Assembly (NCBI GenBank): GCA_035555975.1
Contig: DATMFV010000112.1
Location: 10,974-74,973, forward strand
Length of the DNA stretch: 64,000 bases
DNA from: DATMFV01 sp035555975
GTDB lineage: Bacteria; Verrucomicrobiota; Verrucomicrobiia; Chthoniobacterales; Chthoniobacteraceae
Reading direction: 5' to 3'
The translations under genes and the position numbers were made by a program. Below, piece by piece: positions 54,066 through 63,328 of this stretch (position 1 is the first letter of the stretch; every line of letters starts with the position of its first letter). The notes under the pieces are model-generated. The model saw nothing but the letters and a program-made list of their open reading frames with translations. It did no database searches and was not told the origin of the DNA.

Positions 54066-55385
54066 CTACTGCAACCCGGCAGGGAGGTTTCTCGTATGGT
54101 CTTCCCAGCGGGTGAGAAGGTGGATCACCAGGTTGGTGCCGAATTTGTACGAGGTGTAGAGCGCTTCCGGGCTCAGGTTGTGGTAGTAGACTTCCTTCCA
54201 GTCCCAGACCTGGCGGTTGGTGACGATGTAGCGGTCCTCTTCGTCCCGGCTCAGGTCGTACTTGCGCTCTGCGGTCAGGGCGATCCGCCACATGTCGTTG
54301 TAGTCGTTGGCGGTGTAGATGATCGCCACTTCGCCGCCGAACTTGAGGGCGTAGACCGGTTCCTGGTAGTAGTTCATCCCGGGAGGGGGCGCGGTGATAT
54401 CCTTGTAGTAAAGGTTCTTGGTGAAAAGCGGGTGGTTGGGCGGAAGCTGTTCCCAGTCCTTGTCGGCGTCGGGGATGATCCGGCGCATCTCGCGGCGGAA
54501 GGCGATGTCGAAGCGCGAACGGCGGCCGGGCAGCGAACTGTCGCCCCAGATGCAGCCGCCCAGGGTGATGTACTTGCGCAGGTTTTCGACTTCGGTTTCC
54601 GAGAGGACGAAGTCGCGGTGCCCGGTCATGAGGATGAACGGCGGCTTCTTGGCGAAAATCTCCTGGCTGGAAAGATCAAGCGGCATGGCGTTGGGGAGCG
54701 CCTGGATCTTGTCCTTCGACATGGTGTTCATCAAATAAAGGAGGTTCGGGAGGCTCCCCCGGACGATCTTGCCATCCTTGATTTCGTTGGTCGAAGCCCA
54801 GTCGCCCATCCGCTTCGGATCGCGGGGATCGCCATATTTGGCGAGGTAGGCGGTAAATTCAAACTCGCGGGTCTGCGGATTGCTGCCGACGCCGCTGCCC
54901 GATTTTCCCTTGGCCCAGCTCTGGGTGAAATCGCGGATACCCTGAAGCTGTGCGGTGCTCAGGTTCGGGCCTGAACTGAGTGAGGGAGCCGTCGGCGTCG
55001 CGATCTGGTTGTTGATCTCCATCGAGGGGTTGATCACGGGCGCGGCGATGCTCGGCAGGACGAAGCTTGGTTCCGAAATGGTCGAGTTGGTGGTGATCGC
55101 TTCAATGGAACTGGTCGCCGTGGGAGTGGAGACTTCAATCGCCGGGGTGGAGTCGACCGGCTGCTGGACCGGCGGCATTTCCATCGGCGCTTCGTTGGAG
55201 ACGAAGCCCTGGCCCGGGTCGCCCGAGAAATCCGCCGGTTCGGTATATTGCTGGACCAGTTTGGTCCCCCCGAAGGCGAGGATGAAGATGAAATGAAGCA
55301 GGACGGAAACCGTAAAAAACCGGGAGGCGAAAAGACGGCGCTGAAAATCAACGAGGCTTCTGCGTTTGGATTGGATGGACGACAT
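54066..55385 (-). CDS. DUF4159 domain protein, single-pass membrane
   Basis: A 439-residue protein. A TonB-like N-terminal anchor (span about 24-40, FTVSVLLHFIFILAFGG) is followed by a Pro/Ser/Thr-rich linker (50-170). A C-terminal DUF4159 domain (about 180-439) then has FILMTGHRDFVLSETEVENL, GGCIWGDSSLPGRRSRFD and EVAIIYTANDYNDMW. DUF4159 is a glutamine-amidotransferase-like fold without known function, frequent in Planctomycetes and Verrucomicrobiota near MoxR/DUF58 genes; none of those are here. ATG 55385. It stands alone, divergent from the prenyl synthase. Confidence 0.82.
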   Translation of the reverse strand: MSSIQSKRRSLVDFQRRLFASRFFTVSVLLHFIFILAFGGTKLVQQYTEPADFSGDPGQGFVSNEAPMEMPPVQQPVDSTPAIEVSTPTATSSIEAITTNSTISEPSFVLPSIAAPVINPSMEINNQIATPTAPSLSSGPNLSTAQLQGIRDFTQSWAKGKSGSGVGSNPQTREFEFTAYLAKYGDPRDPKRMGDWASTNEIKDGKIVRGSLPNLLYLMNTMSKDKIQALPNAMPLDLSSQEIFAKKPPFILMTGHRDFVLSETEVENLRKYITLGGCIWGDSSLPGRRSRFDIAFRREMRRIIPDADKDWEQLPPNHPLFTKNLYYKDITAPPPGMNYYQEPVYALKFGGEVAIIYTANDYNDMWRIALTAERKYDLSRDEEDRYIVTNRQVWDWKEVYYHNLSPEALYTSYKFGTNLVIHLLTRWEDHTRNLPAGLQ

Positions 55386-55591
55386 AGGGGAACGGATCTT
55401 TTTTTCTCCGGGTTTTCTCCGGGTTTTTCCTCAAAAACGGCTCAAAAGAGTGCTTTGCAGGGCAAGGCCGGAGACCCTCAAATTCTTAAACGGCTGAAGT
55501 TAGATCGTCTTTCCGGCCAAAGCCAGCCTTTTTTTGTGCGGGAAGCAAGGGCGTCCCGGGAAAGAAAGCGGCGGCGGAAGAGGACGGCGCA

Positions 55592-55619
55592 TTGACTTTG
55601 GGGATACGATCTCTATTTT
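55592..55619 (+). promoter_or_regulatory. Sigma-70-like promoter of the polyprenyl synthase
   Basis: TTGACT (55592-55597), 16-nt spacer, TATTTT (55614-55619). A start site about 7 nt later would give an mRNA beginning almost at the GTG start 55629, hence a very short or absent leader. Confidence 0.45.
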
Positions 55620-55628
55620 CAGCAACCC

Positions 55629-56642
55629 GTGAAAGAGCTGTCGAGGGCCGAGATCAAGGCCGCCAATATTCCCAGGGAGATCCGGGCGACCTTTGAGTTG
55701 ATCAAGGAGCCGCTTGCCAACGTGGAAGAACGAATCCGGGCACAGGCCCGGGAGTTTGATCCCGCTGTCGAGGGGTACGTCGCCTATGCCTGCGAAAGCA
55801 GCGGCAAGCGGCTTCGCCCTGCGCTGGTGTTGCTGGCGGCCGGGGCGACCGGTGCCATCCAGCCGGTGCAGGTGGAACTGGCGGTCATCCTGGAACTCAT
55901 CCACGCGGCGACGCTGGTTCACGACGACATCATGGACGGGGCCGACATCCGCCGCGGCGAGCCGACCGTGAACGCGAAGTGGGGCAATACGATCTCGGTC
56001 CTGCTGGGCGACTGCATGTTTGCCCACGCGCTCAAGCTTTCGACCCAGTTTACCAGCACGGAGGTGACCCGGCGGATCGCCGACGCCACGGCGGAAGTCT
56101 GTTCGGGCGAGATCATGCAGACCCAGCGCCGGTTTGACCTGAACTTGAGCGTTGCGGATTATTTCAAGATTATTGAAATGAAAACGGCGGCGCTTTTCGG
56201 GGCGGCGACCGAACTTGGCGCGCAACTCAACAACGCCCCGCCCGAAGTGGTGGAGGCGATGCGGCTTTTCGGGCTCAAGCTCGGGATCGCCTACCAGATT
56301 TACGACGACTGCCTCGACCTCGCCGGGGACGAGGCAAAGGCGGGCAAGACCCTCGGGTCCGACCTGCGCAAGGGGAAGTTGACGCTTCCCCTCCTCCACC
56401 TGTTGCGGGAGTGCGACGAAAACCGGCGCGCCCGGTGGAGCGAGGTGATCCTCTCGGGCAACGGCGTGGAGGCGCTGGTGCGCGAAGTCAAGGAGCGGGG
56501 GGCGCTCGACGTGGCGGTGACCACCGCGCGCGGCCTGCTCGGCGAAGCTCGCGAACAGCTCGAGCTGGTCGCCGACGGCCCCTTCCGGCGCGGCCTTGCC
56601 GACCTCTGCCGGTCGGTCGACCGGCTGCTGCGGCAGTTTTAA
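55629..56642 (+). CDS. ispB: Polyprenyl diphosphate synthase
   Basis: A 337-residue trans-prenyl chain synthase of the IspB/HepPS type, making the side chain of respiratory quinones. First Asp-rich motif: DDIMDGAD (Asp99, 100, 103). Second: DDCLDLAGD (226-234). GKRLRPALVLLAA (59-71) and the Lys/Arg-rich RKGKLTLPLLHLL are also standard. Start is GTG 55629, placed almost at the predicted transcript start. The gene is followed, after 167 nt, by the VTC/DUF4956/CotH module. Confidence 0.93.
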   Translation: MKELSRAEIKAANIPREIRATFELIKEPLANVEERIRAQAREFDPAVEGYVAYACESSGKRLRPALVLLAAGATGAIQPVQVELAVILELIHAATLVHDDIMDGADIRRGEPTVNAKWGNTISVLLGDCMFAHALKLSTQFTSTEVTRRIADATAEVCSGEIMQTQRRFDLNLSVADYFKIIEMKTAALFGAATELGAQLNNAPPEVVEAMRLFGLKLGIAYQIYDDCLDLAGDEAKAGKTLGSDLRKGKLTLPLLHLLRECDENRRARWSEVILSGNGVEALVREVKERGALDVAVTTARGLLGEAREQLELVADGPFRRGLADLCRSVDRLLRQF

Positions 56643-56809
56643 GCGCTTTCAGGCGCCGGGCGCGGAGGGGAAATCTCCGGGCGCGCGGCCTTCGGTTGGC
56701 CCTTTTTTTGCTTGCCCGGGAAGAAGCACCCGGTAAGGTCGGCTCCTTTGCTCCCGCGGGAGATTTTTGACCCGGCGGGTGTTGCCCGCTTCGTTTTGAT
56801 TCATCCTTC

Positions 56810-57523
56810 ATGCACGGCGAACTCGACATCATGACCCCCGGGAAACCGGCGAGGGAGCATGAATTGAAATTTCCCCTCCCCGCCGCTCGTGTGCCGCTCG
56901 TGGAGCAATGGCTGCGCACCTTCTGCCGACCGCACCCCGGGTTTGCCGATACGCTGATCTCCAGCATTTACTACGACACGGACGACTGGCGTTTCCTCAA
57001 CGAGAAGGTCGATTCGGATTACCTGAAGGGAAAGGTCCGCCTGCGGTGGTACCATTCCCGCCGGGGGAGCGCCCCGGTCCACGCCTACATCGAAGCGAAG
57101 CTCAAGGAAGGCGGCCAGCGCTTCAAGCACCGGTACGAGACCTCGCTCACGGCCGAAGAGGTCGACCGGCTGCCGCTCGACTCCCCCCGTTACCGGGAAG
57201 TGCTCCGCTGCCTGGAGGAACAGGGGTTGCGCGGCGTCTCGCGTCTCTCGCCCGCCTACCAGATCACCTACCGCCGCCTCCGGTTCGGGCACTCTTTTAC
57301 ACCGAGCATTTTCTGTCTCGACCACGCTATCGAGGTGCCGAGGGTGAACCACGGGCGGTTCCGGCAGGTCCGCGCCGGTTATTACCCTTCGGCGGTCTTT
57401 GAACAGAAGGGGCCGCTGGAGGAACTCGACCCGGTCGTGCGCGGCGTACGACATTTCCGGCTTGAGAAACGTTCATTTTCGAAATACATGGCGGCCTACT
57501 TCTGGTTGACGGAAGCGGTCTGA
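56810..57523 (+). CDS. VTC-domain polyphosphate polymerase-like protein
   Basis: A 237-residue soluble VTC domain. The N-terminal REHELKFPL strand, SSIYYDTDDWRFLNEK, KVRLRWY, and YIEAKLKEGGQRFKHR line the basic tunnel seen in yeast Vtc4, which polymerises phosphate from ATP. The C-terminal RLEKRSFSKYMAAYFWL segment supplies the last Lys/Arg residues. It starts at ATG 56810, though an ATG at 56831 is possible. The following gene encodes a DUF4956 membrane protein 30 nt away; bacterial VTC and DUF4956 genes often sit together. Polyphosphate synthesis is the likely, untested role. Confidence 0.85.
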   Translation: MHGELDIMTPGKPAREHELKFPLPAARVPLVEQWLRTFCRPHPGFADTLISSIYYDTDDWRFLNEKVDSDYLKGKVRLRWYHSRRGSAPVHAYIEAKLKEGGQRFKHRYETSLTAEEVDRLPLDSPRYREVLRCLEEQGLRGVSRLSPAYQITYRRLRFGHSFTPSIFCLDHAIEVPRVNHGRFRQVRAGYYPSAVFEQKGPLEELDPVVRGVRHFRLEKRSFSKYMAAYFWLTEAV

Positions 57524-57553
57524 AGGGGTCGGTTGCTTGCGGTTTTTTAGTTT

Positions 57554-58264
57554 ATGAAATGGTATCGAGAGTTGGAAGAGGTTCTGCTGGGGCGCGAGAT
57601 TCACCGGATCAGCGATCTCGGCCTGCTGCCGCTGGCGCTGGTGCTGGTGCTTTCCCTGGCGAGCGCCTTTATCGCCTCGTGGCTCTATACCCGGTTCTAC
57701 GGGGGGCGGGCGACCGGGACGCAGATTCACCGCGCCTTTCCGCTGCTCGGGCTTTCGATCACGGCGATTTTCATCTGCATCCAGTTTTCGCTCGCGCTTT
57801 CGCTCGGGCTGCTCGGGGCGCTTTCGATCATCCGTTTCCGGACGCCGATCAAGGAACCCGAGGAGGTCGCCTTTGTCATGCTGGTGATCGCCACCTCCAT
57901 CTGTTGCGCGACGTTCAACTTCCTTTTCCTCGCCGTCATCCTGGCGGCGGCTTTCGTGGCCCTGCTGGCGCTGCACTACGGGCCGGGCTTCTGCCAGCCC
58001 CGGAGCGGGCACGGCTCGCTGGTCCTGCGGATGCCCGAGGGAGAATACCGCGCGCAGGCGTCGGCGCTCCACGGGATCATCCGCCAACAGCTCCCCAAGG
58101 GGGAAATGGACAGCCTCGCCCTGGATGGGGAGAGCGCCCTGGTCACCTACATCTTCCCGAAACTTTCGGCACAGACCTTTGAAACGCTGGAACAGGAGGT
58201 TCGCCGGGCGGTGCCGGGGTGTGGGTTCAACGTCTTTTATACCCGTGCGGAAAATCTGGTTTGA
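57554..58264 (+). CDS. DUF4956 membrane protein
   Basis: A 236-residue protein with about four hydrophobic spans (about 23-45, 62-86, 104-122 and a partial one), then a soluble C-terminal domain (about 150-236) with LDGESALVTYIFPKLS. The signature LLGALSIIRFRTPIKEPEEV (88-108) is the DUF4956 core. Partnered with the VTC gene it may be the membrane channel or anchor for polyphosphate. Its 3' end overlaps the CotH gene by 20 nt. Confidence 0.85.
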   Translation: MKWYRELEEVLLGREIHRISDLGLLPLALVLVLSLASAFIASWLYTRFYGGRATGTQIHRAFPLLGLSITAIFICIQFSLALSLGLLGALSIIRFRTPIKEPEEVAFVMLVIATSICCATFNFLFLAVILAAAFVALLALHYGPGFCQPRSGHGSLVLRMPEGEYRAQASALHGIIRQQLPKGEMDSLALDGESALVTYIFPKLSAQTFETLEQEVRRAVPGCGFNVFYTRAENLV

Positions 58265-59630
58265 GGGAGAAAAACGTCGGCGTCGACGCGATCTGACCGC
58301 TCTCGCGGCCTTCGCGCTGTTGGTGTTGGGGGCGCTTTGCCACATGAGCGGCCCGGTGCGGAAGGTGCAGGCGCGCCTGCATGAAGACCGGCTCGAATTT
58401 CAGGGGCAGGATATCAACCGCCTCCGCTACCTGCTGGTGCAGCGCGGGTTGGTTCAGGTAAAACAGGGCGACCCGCTCCCGAGCACCCTGGTGGTCCCGC
58501 CGGAGGTGGTCGCCGACGGCCTGCCGACGGTCTCGATCGTCACCTCCAAAGATGGGCTCTATTCCAGCGACCGGGGGATTTTCACCCATGTCTGGGAACG
58601 GGGGCGCGCCTGGGAGCGACGGGCGAGTTTCTCCTACTTCGAGGAGGGCCGCCTGGTTTATGAAACCCCCGCCGGGGTGCGCCTCCACGGCGGCAAGAGC
58701 CGTACCGACGACTACAAGAGCATGCGGGTGGTCTTCCGCAGGTCGTACGCCGGTTTTCCCCGTTCGGAGCCCGGGGTTTTCTTCAGCGGGGAGAGCCCTC
58801 CCCTGCGCGCCATCGTCCTGAGCAACACCCAGGGGCTGGTCCGCTTTCTCAACCCGATCGCGCTCGACCTGGCCGGGGAGGTCGGCTGCACCACCTCGCG
58901 CTCGCAGCCGGTGCGGGTCTATCTGAACGGGGAGCGGATGCCGGTCGGCTATTTCCTGATGGAACGGCAGTCGCCCGAATACCTCGAAAGCCGTTACGGA
59001 CACTCCGAGTTCCTCTGGGTGCGCCAGAAGGGCGACCGGCAAAAGCGGGACCGCGTCTGGCAGTTTACGGTGCAGAAGAAATGGGTGGAAGACGAGCCTT
59101 CGCCGATGACGATGGAAAAAGCGGGCGCGCGGTTCGATCTCGACCAGCTTTCGGCCTGGATTCTGGCGATCTCGTTCTGCGGCACCAACGACGAGGGCCA
59201 GGGGGCGTACTATTTCGACCTCCGCAATCCCGACGCCCGCTGGCGTTCCACGGCGTGGGATATGGACGGCTCCTTTGAGCATGGTTTCGACGCGAACCCG
59301 GGCGATTTTTATTTCGATGTCATCAAGGGCGAGCGGGGGCGGCTTTTTCGTCGCCTGATCGCCGACGACCCGGCCTACCGCGATTTTTTCCGCGCCAAGG
59401 CGCGTCACGCGCTCGACACCTGTTTTTCGCCGGAGGCGGTCCGCAAGCTGATCGCCCGGTACCGCGGCTACCTCAATACCGACCTTTTCGCCTCGCAGAG
59501 GGAGGAGATCGCCCCCCGGCTGGAGGGGACGCAGGATTATCTCGTCGCCCGTTCCGCCCTTTACATGGACGCGCTCGAGGCGTTCATCGAGCAAATGACC
59601 GACCGCGGCGACACGCTGGCCGATAACTGA
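58245..59630 (+). CDS. CotH kinase family protein, membrane-anchored
   Basis: A 461-residue protein: basic N-terminus, one span (about 17-34, LTALAAFALLVLGALCHMS), then a CotH-like domain. GVRLHGGKSR..YKSMRVVFRRSY and AWDMDGSFEHGFD match the substrate and metal-binding parts of CotH kinases, which are atypical protein kinases first found in spore coats. The upstream part (about 80-150) resembles the ordinary CotH prefix. GTG 58245 is chosen since it begins before the membrane span; it overlaps the DUF4956 gene by 20 nt. The open frame reaches back to 58125 but overlaps too much. Role with VTC and DUF4956 is unknown. Confidence 0.83.
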   Translation: MRKIWFEGEKRRRRRDLTALAAFALLVLGALCHMSGPVRKVQARLHEDRLEFQGQDINRLRYLLVQRGLVQVKQGDPLPSTLVVPPEVVADGLPTVSIVTSKDGLYSSDRGIFTHVWERGRAWERRASFSYFEEGRLVYETPAGVRLHGGKSRTDDYKSMRVVFRRSYAGFPRSEPGVFFSGESPPLRAIVLSNTQGLVRFLNPIALDLAGEVGCTTSRSQPVRVYLNGERMPVGYFLMERQSPEYLESRYGHSEFLWVRQKGDRQKRDRVWQFTVQKKWVEDEPSPMTMEKAGARFDLDQLSAWILAISFCGTNDEGQGAYYFDLRNPDARWRSTAWDMDGSFEHGFDANPGDFYFDVIKGERGRLFRRLIADDPAYRDFFRAKARHALDTCFSPEAVRKLIARYRGYLNTDLFASQREEIAPRLEGTQDYLVARSALYMDALEAFIEQMTDRGDTLADN

Positions 59631-59699
59631 TGAAGAAAAAATAGCCTTTCTGAAAAAGAGTTAGTCGCCTTTTCTGCAAAAGGTGGTTTATTTTAGTGA

Positions 59700-59854
59700 A
59701 GTTGAAGCGTTGCGAAAGACGACACTCCCGCTTGAGGGCGGGGTGTAATCTCTCCGCTTGACGCCTCGAACCGCCACCCGTAAGGTGAGGCGGTTGTCCG
59801 AAACACCAGTGGGCCAAAACCCACTTTTTTTTGTCTACGGGCGATGGATTTCCT
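59700..59854 (+). promoter_or_regulatory. Structured leader of the nusA-infB operon
   Basis: Three hairpins in 112 nt upstream of nusA: 59722-59746 (ACAC, bulged T, CCCGC with GCGGGGTGT), 59769-59795 (AACCGCC with GGCGGTT, 7 bp) and the terminator hairpin 59808-59832. The ATG lies 22 nt after its T-tract. It looks like an attenuator for nusA/infB/rbfA. There is no room for rimP, usually before nusA. I do not recognise a known riboswitch family. Confidence 0.55.
59808..59832 (+). terminator. Intrinsic terminator in the nusA leader
   Basis: AGTGGG, loop CCAAAA, CCCACT, then a run of eight Ts (59825-59832), just 22 nt before the nusA ATG. It is a strong textbook terminator and resembles the terminator-like rimP leader hairpins of other bacteria. 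Confidence 0.75.
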
Positions 59855-61114
59855 ATGAACAGCGATCTCATTTCAGGGTTGGACTATTTTGAGCGTGAGA
59901 AGGGTATTCGGCGCGAAGTGCTGATCGAAGCCGTGCAGAACGCCCTCCTTTCCGCTTCAAAAAAGGCGATTGGACCCGCGCGCGAACTCCGCATCGACAT
60001 TGATGCGAAGACGGGTGCGATCCGTGCGATGGCGTCATTGATCGTTGTGGAAAACGTCACCGACTCGCATGGCGAGATCGCGCTGGCCCAGGCCCGCAGG
60101 ATCAAGCCCGACGCCCAGCTCGGCGACGCCGTCGATGTCGAAGTCACCCCGAGGGACTTCGGCCGGATCGCCGCGCAGACGGCCAAGCAGGCGATGATGC
60201 AACGCATCCGCCAGGCCGAAAAGGAGATGGTCTACGACGAGTTCAAGGACCGCGCGGGAGAGGTCGTCAGCGGCACCGTGCGGCGCTTCGAGCGTTCGGA
60301 CGTGATCGTCGATCTCGGTCGTTTCGAGGCGGTCATGCCGTCGCGTGAACGGGTGCAGACCGAGGATTACAACATCGGCGACCGCGTGCGGGCCTATGTG
60401 GTCGCCGTGGAAAACGGGCCGCGCGGGCCGGAGATCATCCTTTCGCGCAGCCACCCCAACTTTGTGCGCCGTCTTTTCGAAATGGAGGTCAGCGAAATCG
60501 CCGACCAGACCGTCGAGATCCGGGGGATCGCCCGCGAGGCCGGTTACCGGACCAAGATCGCCGTCCACAGCACCAACGAAAAGGTCGACCCGGTCGGCGC
60601 ATGCGTCGGCATGAAGGGCTCGCGGGTGAAAAACATCGTCCGCGAACTCAACAACGAGAAGGTCGACATCATCCGCTGGAGCGAGGACCCGAGGGAGTTT
60701 GTGCTCGAAGCGCTCAAACCGGCGCGGATCAAGAGCGTCACGCTCGACGAGAACAAGCGCGCGGTGCAGATCCGCGTGGACGAAGACCAGCTCTCCCTGG
60801 CGATCGGCAAACGCGGGCAGAACGCCCGGCTCACCTCCCGGCTGCTCGGGTGGGACATCAATATTGAGAAAGACGAGACCGCCAAGGAGGTCTTTGCCCA
60901 GAACGTGGCAAAGGCTGCCGAGTCGCTGGCGACCTCGTTGAACATTGATGAGGCCACGGCTCATCAACTGATCACCTCAGGCATGAACAGCGTGGAAGTG
61001 ATCGTCGGCGCGGAACCTCAGGACATCGTCGAGGTGACAGGGGTCAGCCTTGAGAAGGCGCAGGCGATTTTCGACGCAGCCCAGGCCGAGTATGACAAGG
61101 TAAACTCCATTTAA
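59855..61114 (+). CDS. nusA: Transcription termination/antitermination protein NusA
   Basis: A 419-residue RNA-polymerase-binding factor. Domains in order: the N-terminal RNAP-binding domain (about 1-125), S1 (about 130-200, GTVRRFERSDVIVDLGRFEA), KH1 with GACVGMKGSRVKNIV, KH2 with LAIGKRGQNARLTSRLLGW, and a C-terminal helix-hairpin-helix (365-419). The last acidic repeats of the E. coli form are absent, as in many phyla. The ATG 59855 follows the structured leader; a TTG at 59831 lies inside the terminator. infB follows after 48 nt. Confidence 0.96.
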   Translation: MNSDLISGLDYFEREKGIRREVLIEAVQNALLSASKKAIGPARELRIDIDAKTGAIRAMASLIVVENVTDSHGEIALAQARRIKPDAQLGDAVDVEVTPRDFGRIAAQTAKQAMMQRIRQAEKEMVYDEFKDRAGEVVSGTVRRFERSDVIVDLGRFEAVMPSRERVQTEDYNIGDRVRAYVVAVENGPRGPEIILSRSHPNFVRRLFEMEVSEIADQTVEIRGIAREAGYRTKIAVHSTNEKVDPVGACVGMKGSRVKNIVRELNNEKVDIIRWSEDPREFVLEALKPARIKSVTLDENKRAVQIRVDEDQLSLAIGKRGQNARLTSRLLGWDINIEKDETAKEVFAQNVAKAAESLATSLNIDEATAHQLITSGMNSVEVIVGAEPQDIVEVTGVSLEKAQAIFDAAQAEYDKVNSI

Positions 61115-61162
61115 CCCCCTTGGATGGAGTCATGAAGCTTTTACTTTTTTCCTGTTTTAAGA

Positions 61163-63328
61163 ATGGCATCCCGAACAAATCAAAAATCACACGGTTCGAA
61201 ACGTCCTGCTCCCCGGCGTCCCGGAGAAGGCAGGGGTTCCGCCGCTTCTAAGCCCACGGGTACGCCTGCTTCCAAAGAGTCCACCTCTCCCAAAGCCAAA
61301 CCGGCGGCCCCCGCTGCGGCCCCGCTCGAAACGGTTTCTCTGATCGACAAGGAGCGCGTGGTCCGTCGGCGCACTCCGCAGAAGGGGTTCTCCGCCCTTC
61401 CGCCGATCTCCAAGATTCTCGCTCCCCCGGAGCCGCCCCGCGCCCCCGAACCGGTTGAAGAGCCGGTTGAAGAGGAAGAGCTTGCGCCGCAGCCCGTGGA
61501 GGCTGCCGCCGTCGAACCCGCCGAAGAGGCGATCGGCCCGGATGACGAAAAGGTCATCCACATCAAGCCGCCCGTCATCGTCAAGGAGCTGGCGGTTCAT
61601 CTTAACCTCAAGCCGTTCCAGTTGATCTCCGACCTGATGGAGATGAACATCTTTGCGGCGATCAACCACACCCTCGACCCGGAGATCGTCTCCACGATCT
61701 GCAAAAAGTACGGCTTTACCTTTGAGAAGGAACGCCGCGAACGGGGCGCCGGGGTACACAAGGTGGAGGTCGCCGTCGAACCGCCCAAGCCGCCCCCTCC
61801 CCCCAAGAAGGACGAACTGAAGCCGCGTGCGCCGATCGTCACCTTCATGGGACACGTTGACCATGGGAAGACTTCGCTGATGGATACCATCCGCAAGGCC
61901 CGGGTCGCTTCCGGTGAAGCGGGGGGGATCACCCAGCACATCGGCGCTTACACGATCGAGTACAACGGACAGGGGATCACTTTTCTCGACACGCCCGGCC
62001 ACGCCGCGTTCAGCGCGATGCGGGCGCGCGGGGCGAACATCACCGACATGGTGGTGCTGGTCGTCGCCGCCAACGACGGGGTGATGCCGCAGACCATCGA
62101 AGCGCTCAACCACGCCAAGGCGGCCAAGGTGCCGATCGTCGTTGCAATCAACAAGATCGACCTCCCGGCGGCCAATATCGACCGGGTCAAGGGCCAGTTG
62201 CAGGAACAGGGGTTGACGCCGGAAGACTGGGGCGGTGAAACGATCGTCTGCCCGGTTTCCGCGATCAACGGAACGGGGGTCGACCACCTCCTCGACATGC
62301 TCCTTTTGCAGGCGGAGATCCTGGAACTCAAGGCGAGCCCGACGGTTCCGCCGAGGGGCCGGGTCGTCGAAGCGCGGCTCGAAGCCGGTCGCGGACCGAC
62401 CGCCACCGTGCTCGTACGCGCCGGAACGTTGAAGATCGGCCAGCCGTTCATCTGCGGGAACTACTTCGGCAAGGTCAAGAACCTGATCAACGACAAGGGG
62501 CAGCGGGTCAACGAAGCCGGGCCTTCCGTGCCGGTGCAGGTGCTCGGTTTCTCCGGGTTGCCCAATGCGGGCGACCAGTTGCTCGTCATGGAATCGGAAA
62601 AGGCCGCCAAGCTTCTGAGCGATGAACGCCTCGCCGCCGAACGGACCGGCAAGCTGACCGTACCGAAGGGGCGCGCCACGCTGGAGAGCCTTTTCGCCAA
62701 CATCGCCGCCGACGCCAAGAAGGTGCTCCGCATCATCGTCAAGGCCGACGCCCAGGGGGCGCTCGAGGCGTTGCTTGCTTCGCTGCGCGATATTGCTTCC
62801 AAGAAGGTTTCGCTCGACATCATTCATTCCGCCGTCGGTCCCGTCACCGAGTCCGACGCCGTGCTCGCCGCCGCTTCCAACGCGGTCGTCGTCGGGTTTG
62901 GCGTAAAGGTGGAGAACAGCGCCGCCGCCGTCGCCCGTCGCGAGACGGTGCAGATCAAGCTCTACTCGATCATTTACGAGTTGATTGACCAGATCAAGGA
63001 GTCGATGGCCGGGCTGCTCGACCCCGAAGTGCGCGAAACCGTCATCGGCCACGCCGAGGTCAAGCAGGTCTTCCAACTGACCCGCGGGGTTGTGGCAGGG
63101 TGCGCCGTCACCGATGGCCGGATCAGCCGCGCCGCAAGGGCCCGCGTCCTGCGTCGCCGCCAGGCGGTCTACGACGGCAACATCGCCACGTTGCGCCGTT
63201 TCCAGGACGACGTGAAGGAAGTCCGCAACGGGCTGGAATGCGGGATCAAGCTGGGGGATTACAACGAATATGAGCCGGGAGACATCATCGAGTGTTACCA
63301 GCTCGAAAAGTACAAACAGCTTCTTTAA
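61163..63328 (+). CDS. infB: Translation initiation factor IF-2
   Basis: A 721-residue GTPase that positions initiator tRNA. A low-complexity N-terminal region rich in Pro, Ala, Lys and Glu (1-130) precedes the IF2-N domain (about 140-200). The G domain begins GHVDHGKT (230-237), then DTPGHAAF (G3), NKIDLP (G4) and CPVSAINGTG (G5). Domains 2-4 follow with the final LECGIKLGDYNEYEPGDIIE segment. Length and order are regular. It lies 48 nt after nusA and 155 nt before rbfA; the latter gap holds a G/C-rich hairpin but no clear terminator. Confidence 0.97.
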   Translation: MASRTNQKSHGSKRPAPRRPGEGRGSAASKPTGTPASKESTSPKAKPAAPAAAPLETVSLIDKERVVRRRTPQKGFSALPPISKILAPPEPPRAPEPVEEPVEEEELAPQPVEAAAVEPAEEAIGPDDEKVIHIKPPVIVKELAVHLNLKPFQLISDLMEMNIFAAINHTLDPEIVSTICKKYGFTFEKERRERGAGVHKVEVAVEPPKPPPPPKKDELKPRAPIVTFMGHVDHGKTSLMDTIRKARVASGEAGGITQHIGAYTIEYNGQGITFLDTPGHAAFSAMRARGANITDMVVLVVAANDGVMPQTIEALNHAKAAKVPIVVAINKIDLPAANIDRVKGQLQEQGLTPEDWGGETIVCPVSAINGTGVDHLLDMLLLQAEILELKASPTVPPRGRVVEARLEAGRGPTATVLVRAGTLKIGQPFICGNYFGKVKNLINDKGQRVNEAGPSVPVQVLGFSGLPNAGDQLLVMESEKAAKLLSDERLAAERTGKLTVPKGRATLESLFANIAADAKKVLRIIVKADAQGALEALLASLRDIASKKVSLDIIHSAVGPVTESDAVLAAASNAVVVGFGVKVENSAAAVARRETVQIKLYSIIYELIDQIKESMAGLLDPEVRETVIGHAEVKQVFQLTRGVVAGCAVTDGRISRAARARVLRRRQAVYDGNIATLRRFQDDVKEVRNGLECGIKLGDYNEYEPGDIIECYQLEKYKQLL

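Noticed and set aside
61187..63076. 629-codon minus-strand open frame opposite infB
   Set aside because: infB G-domain motifs are on the plus strand; the reverse frame has only Asp/Gly/Arg-rich sequence.
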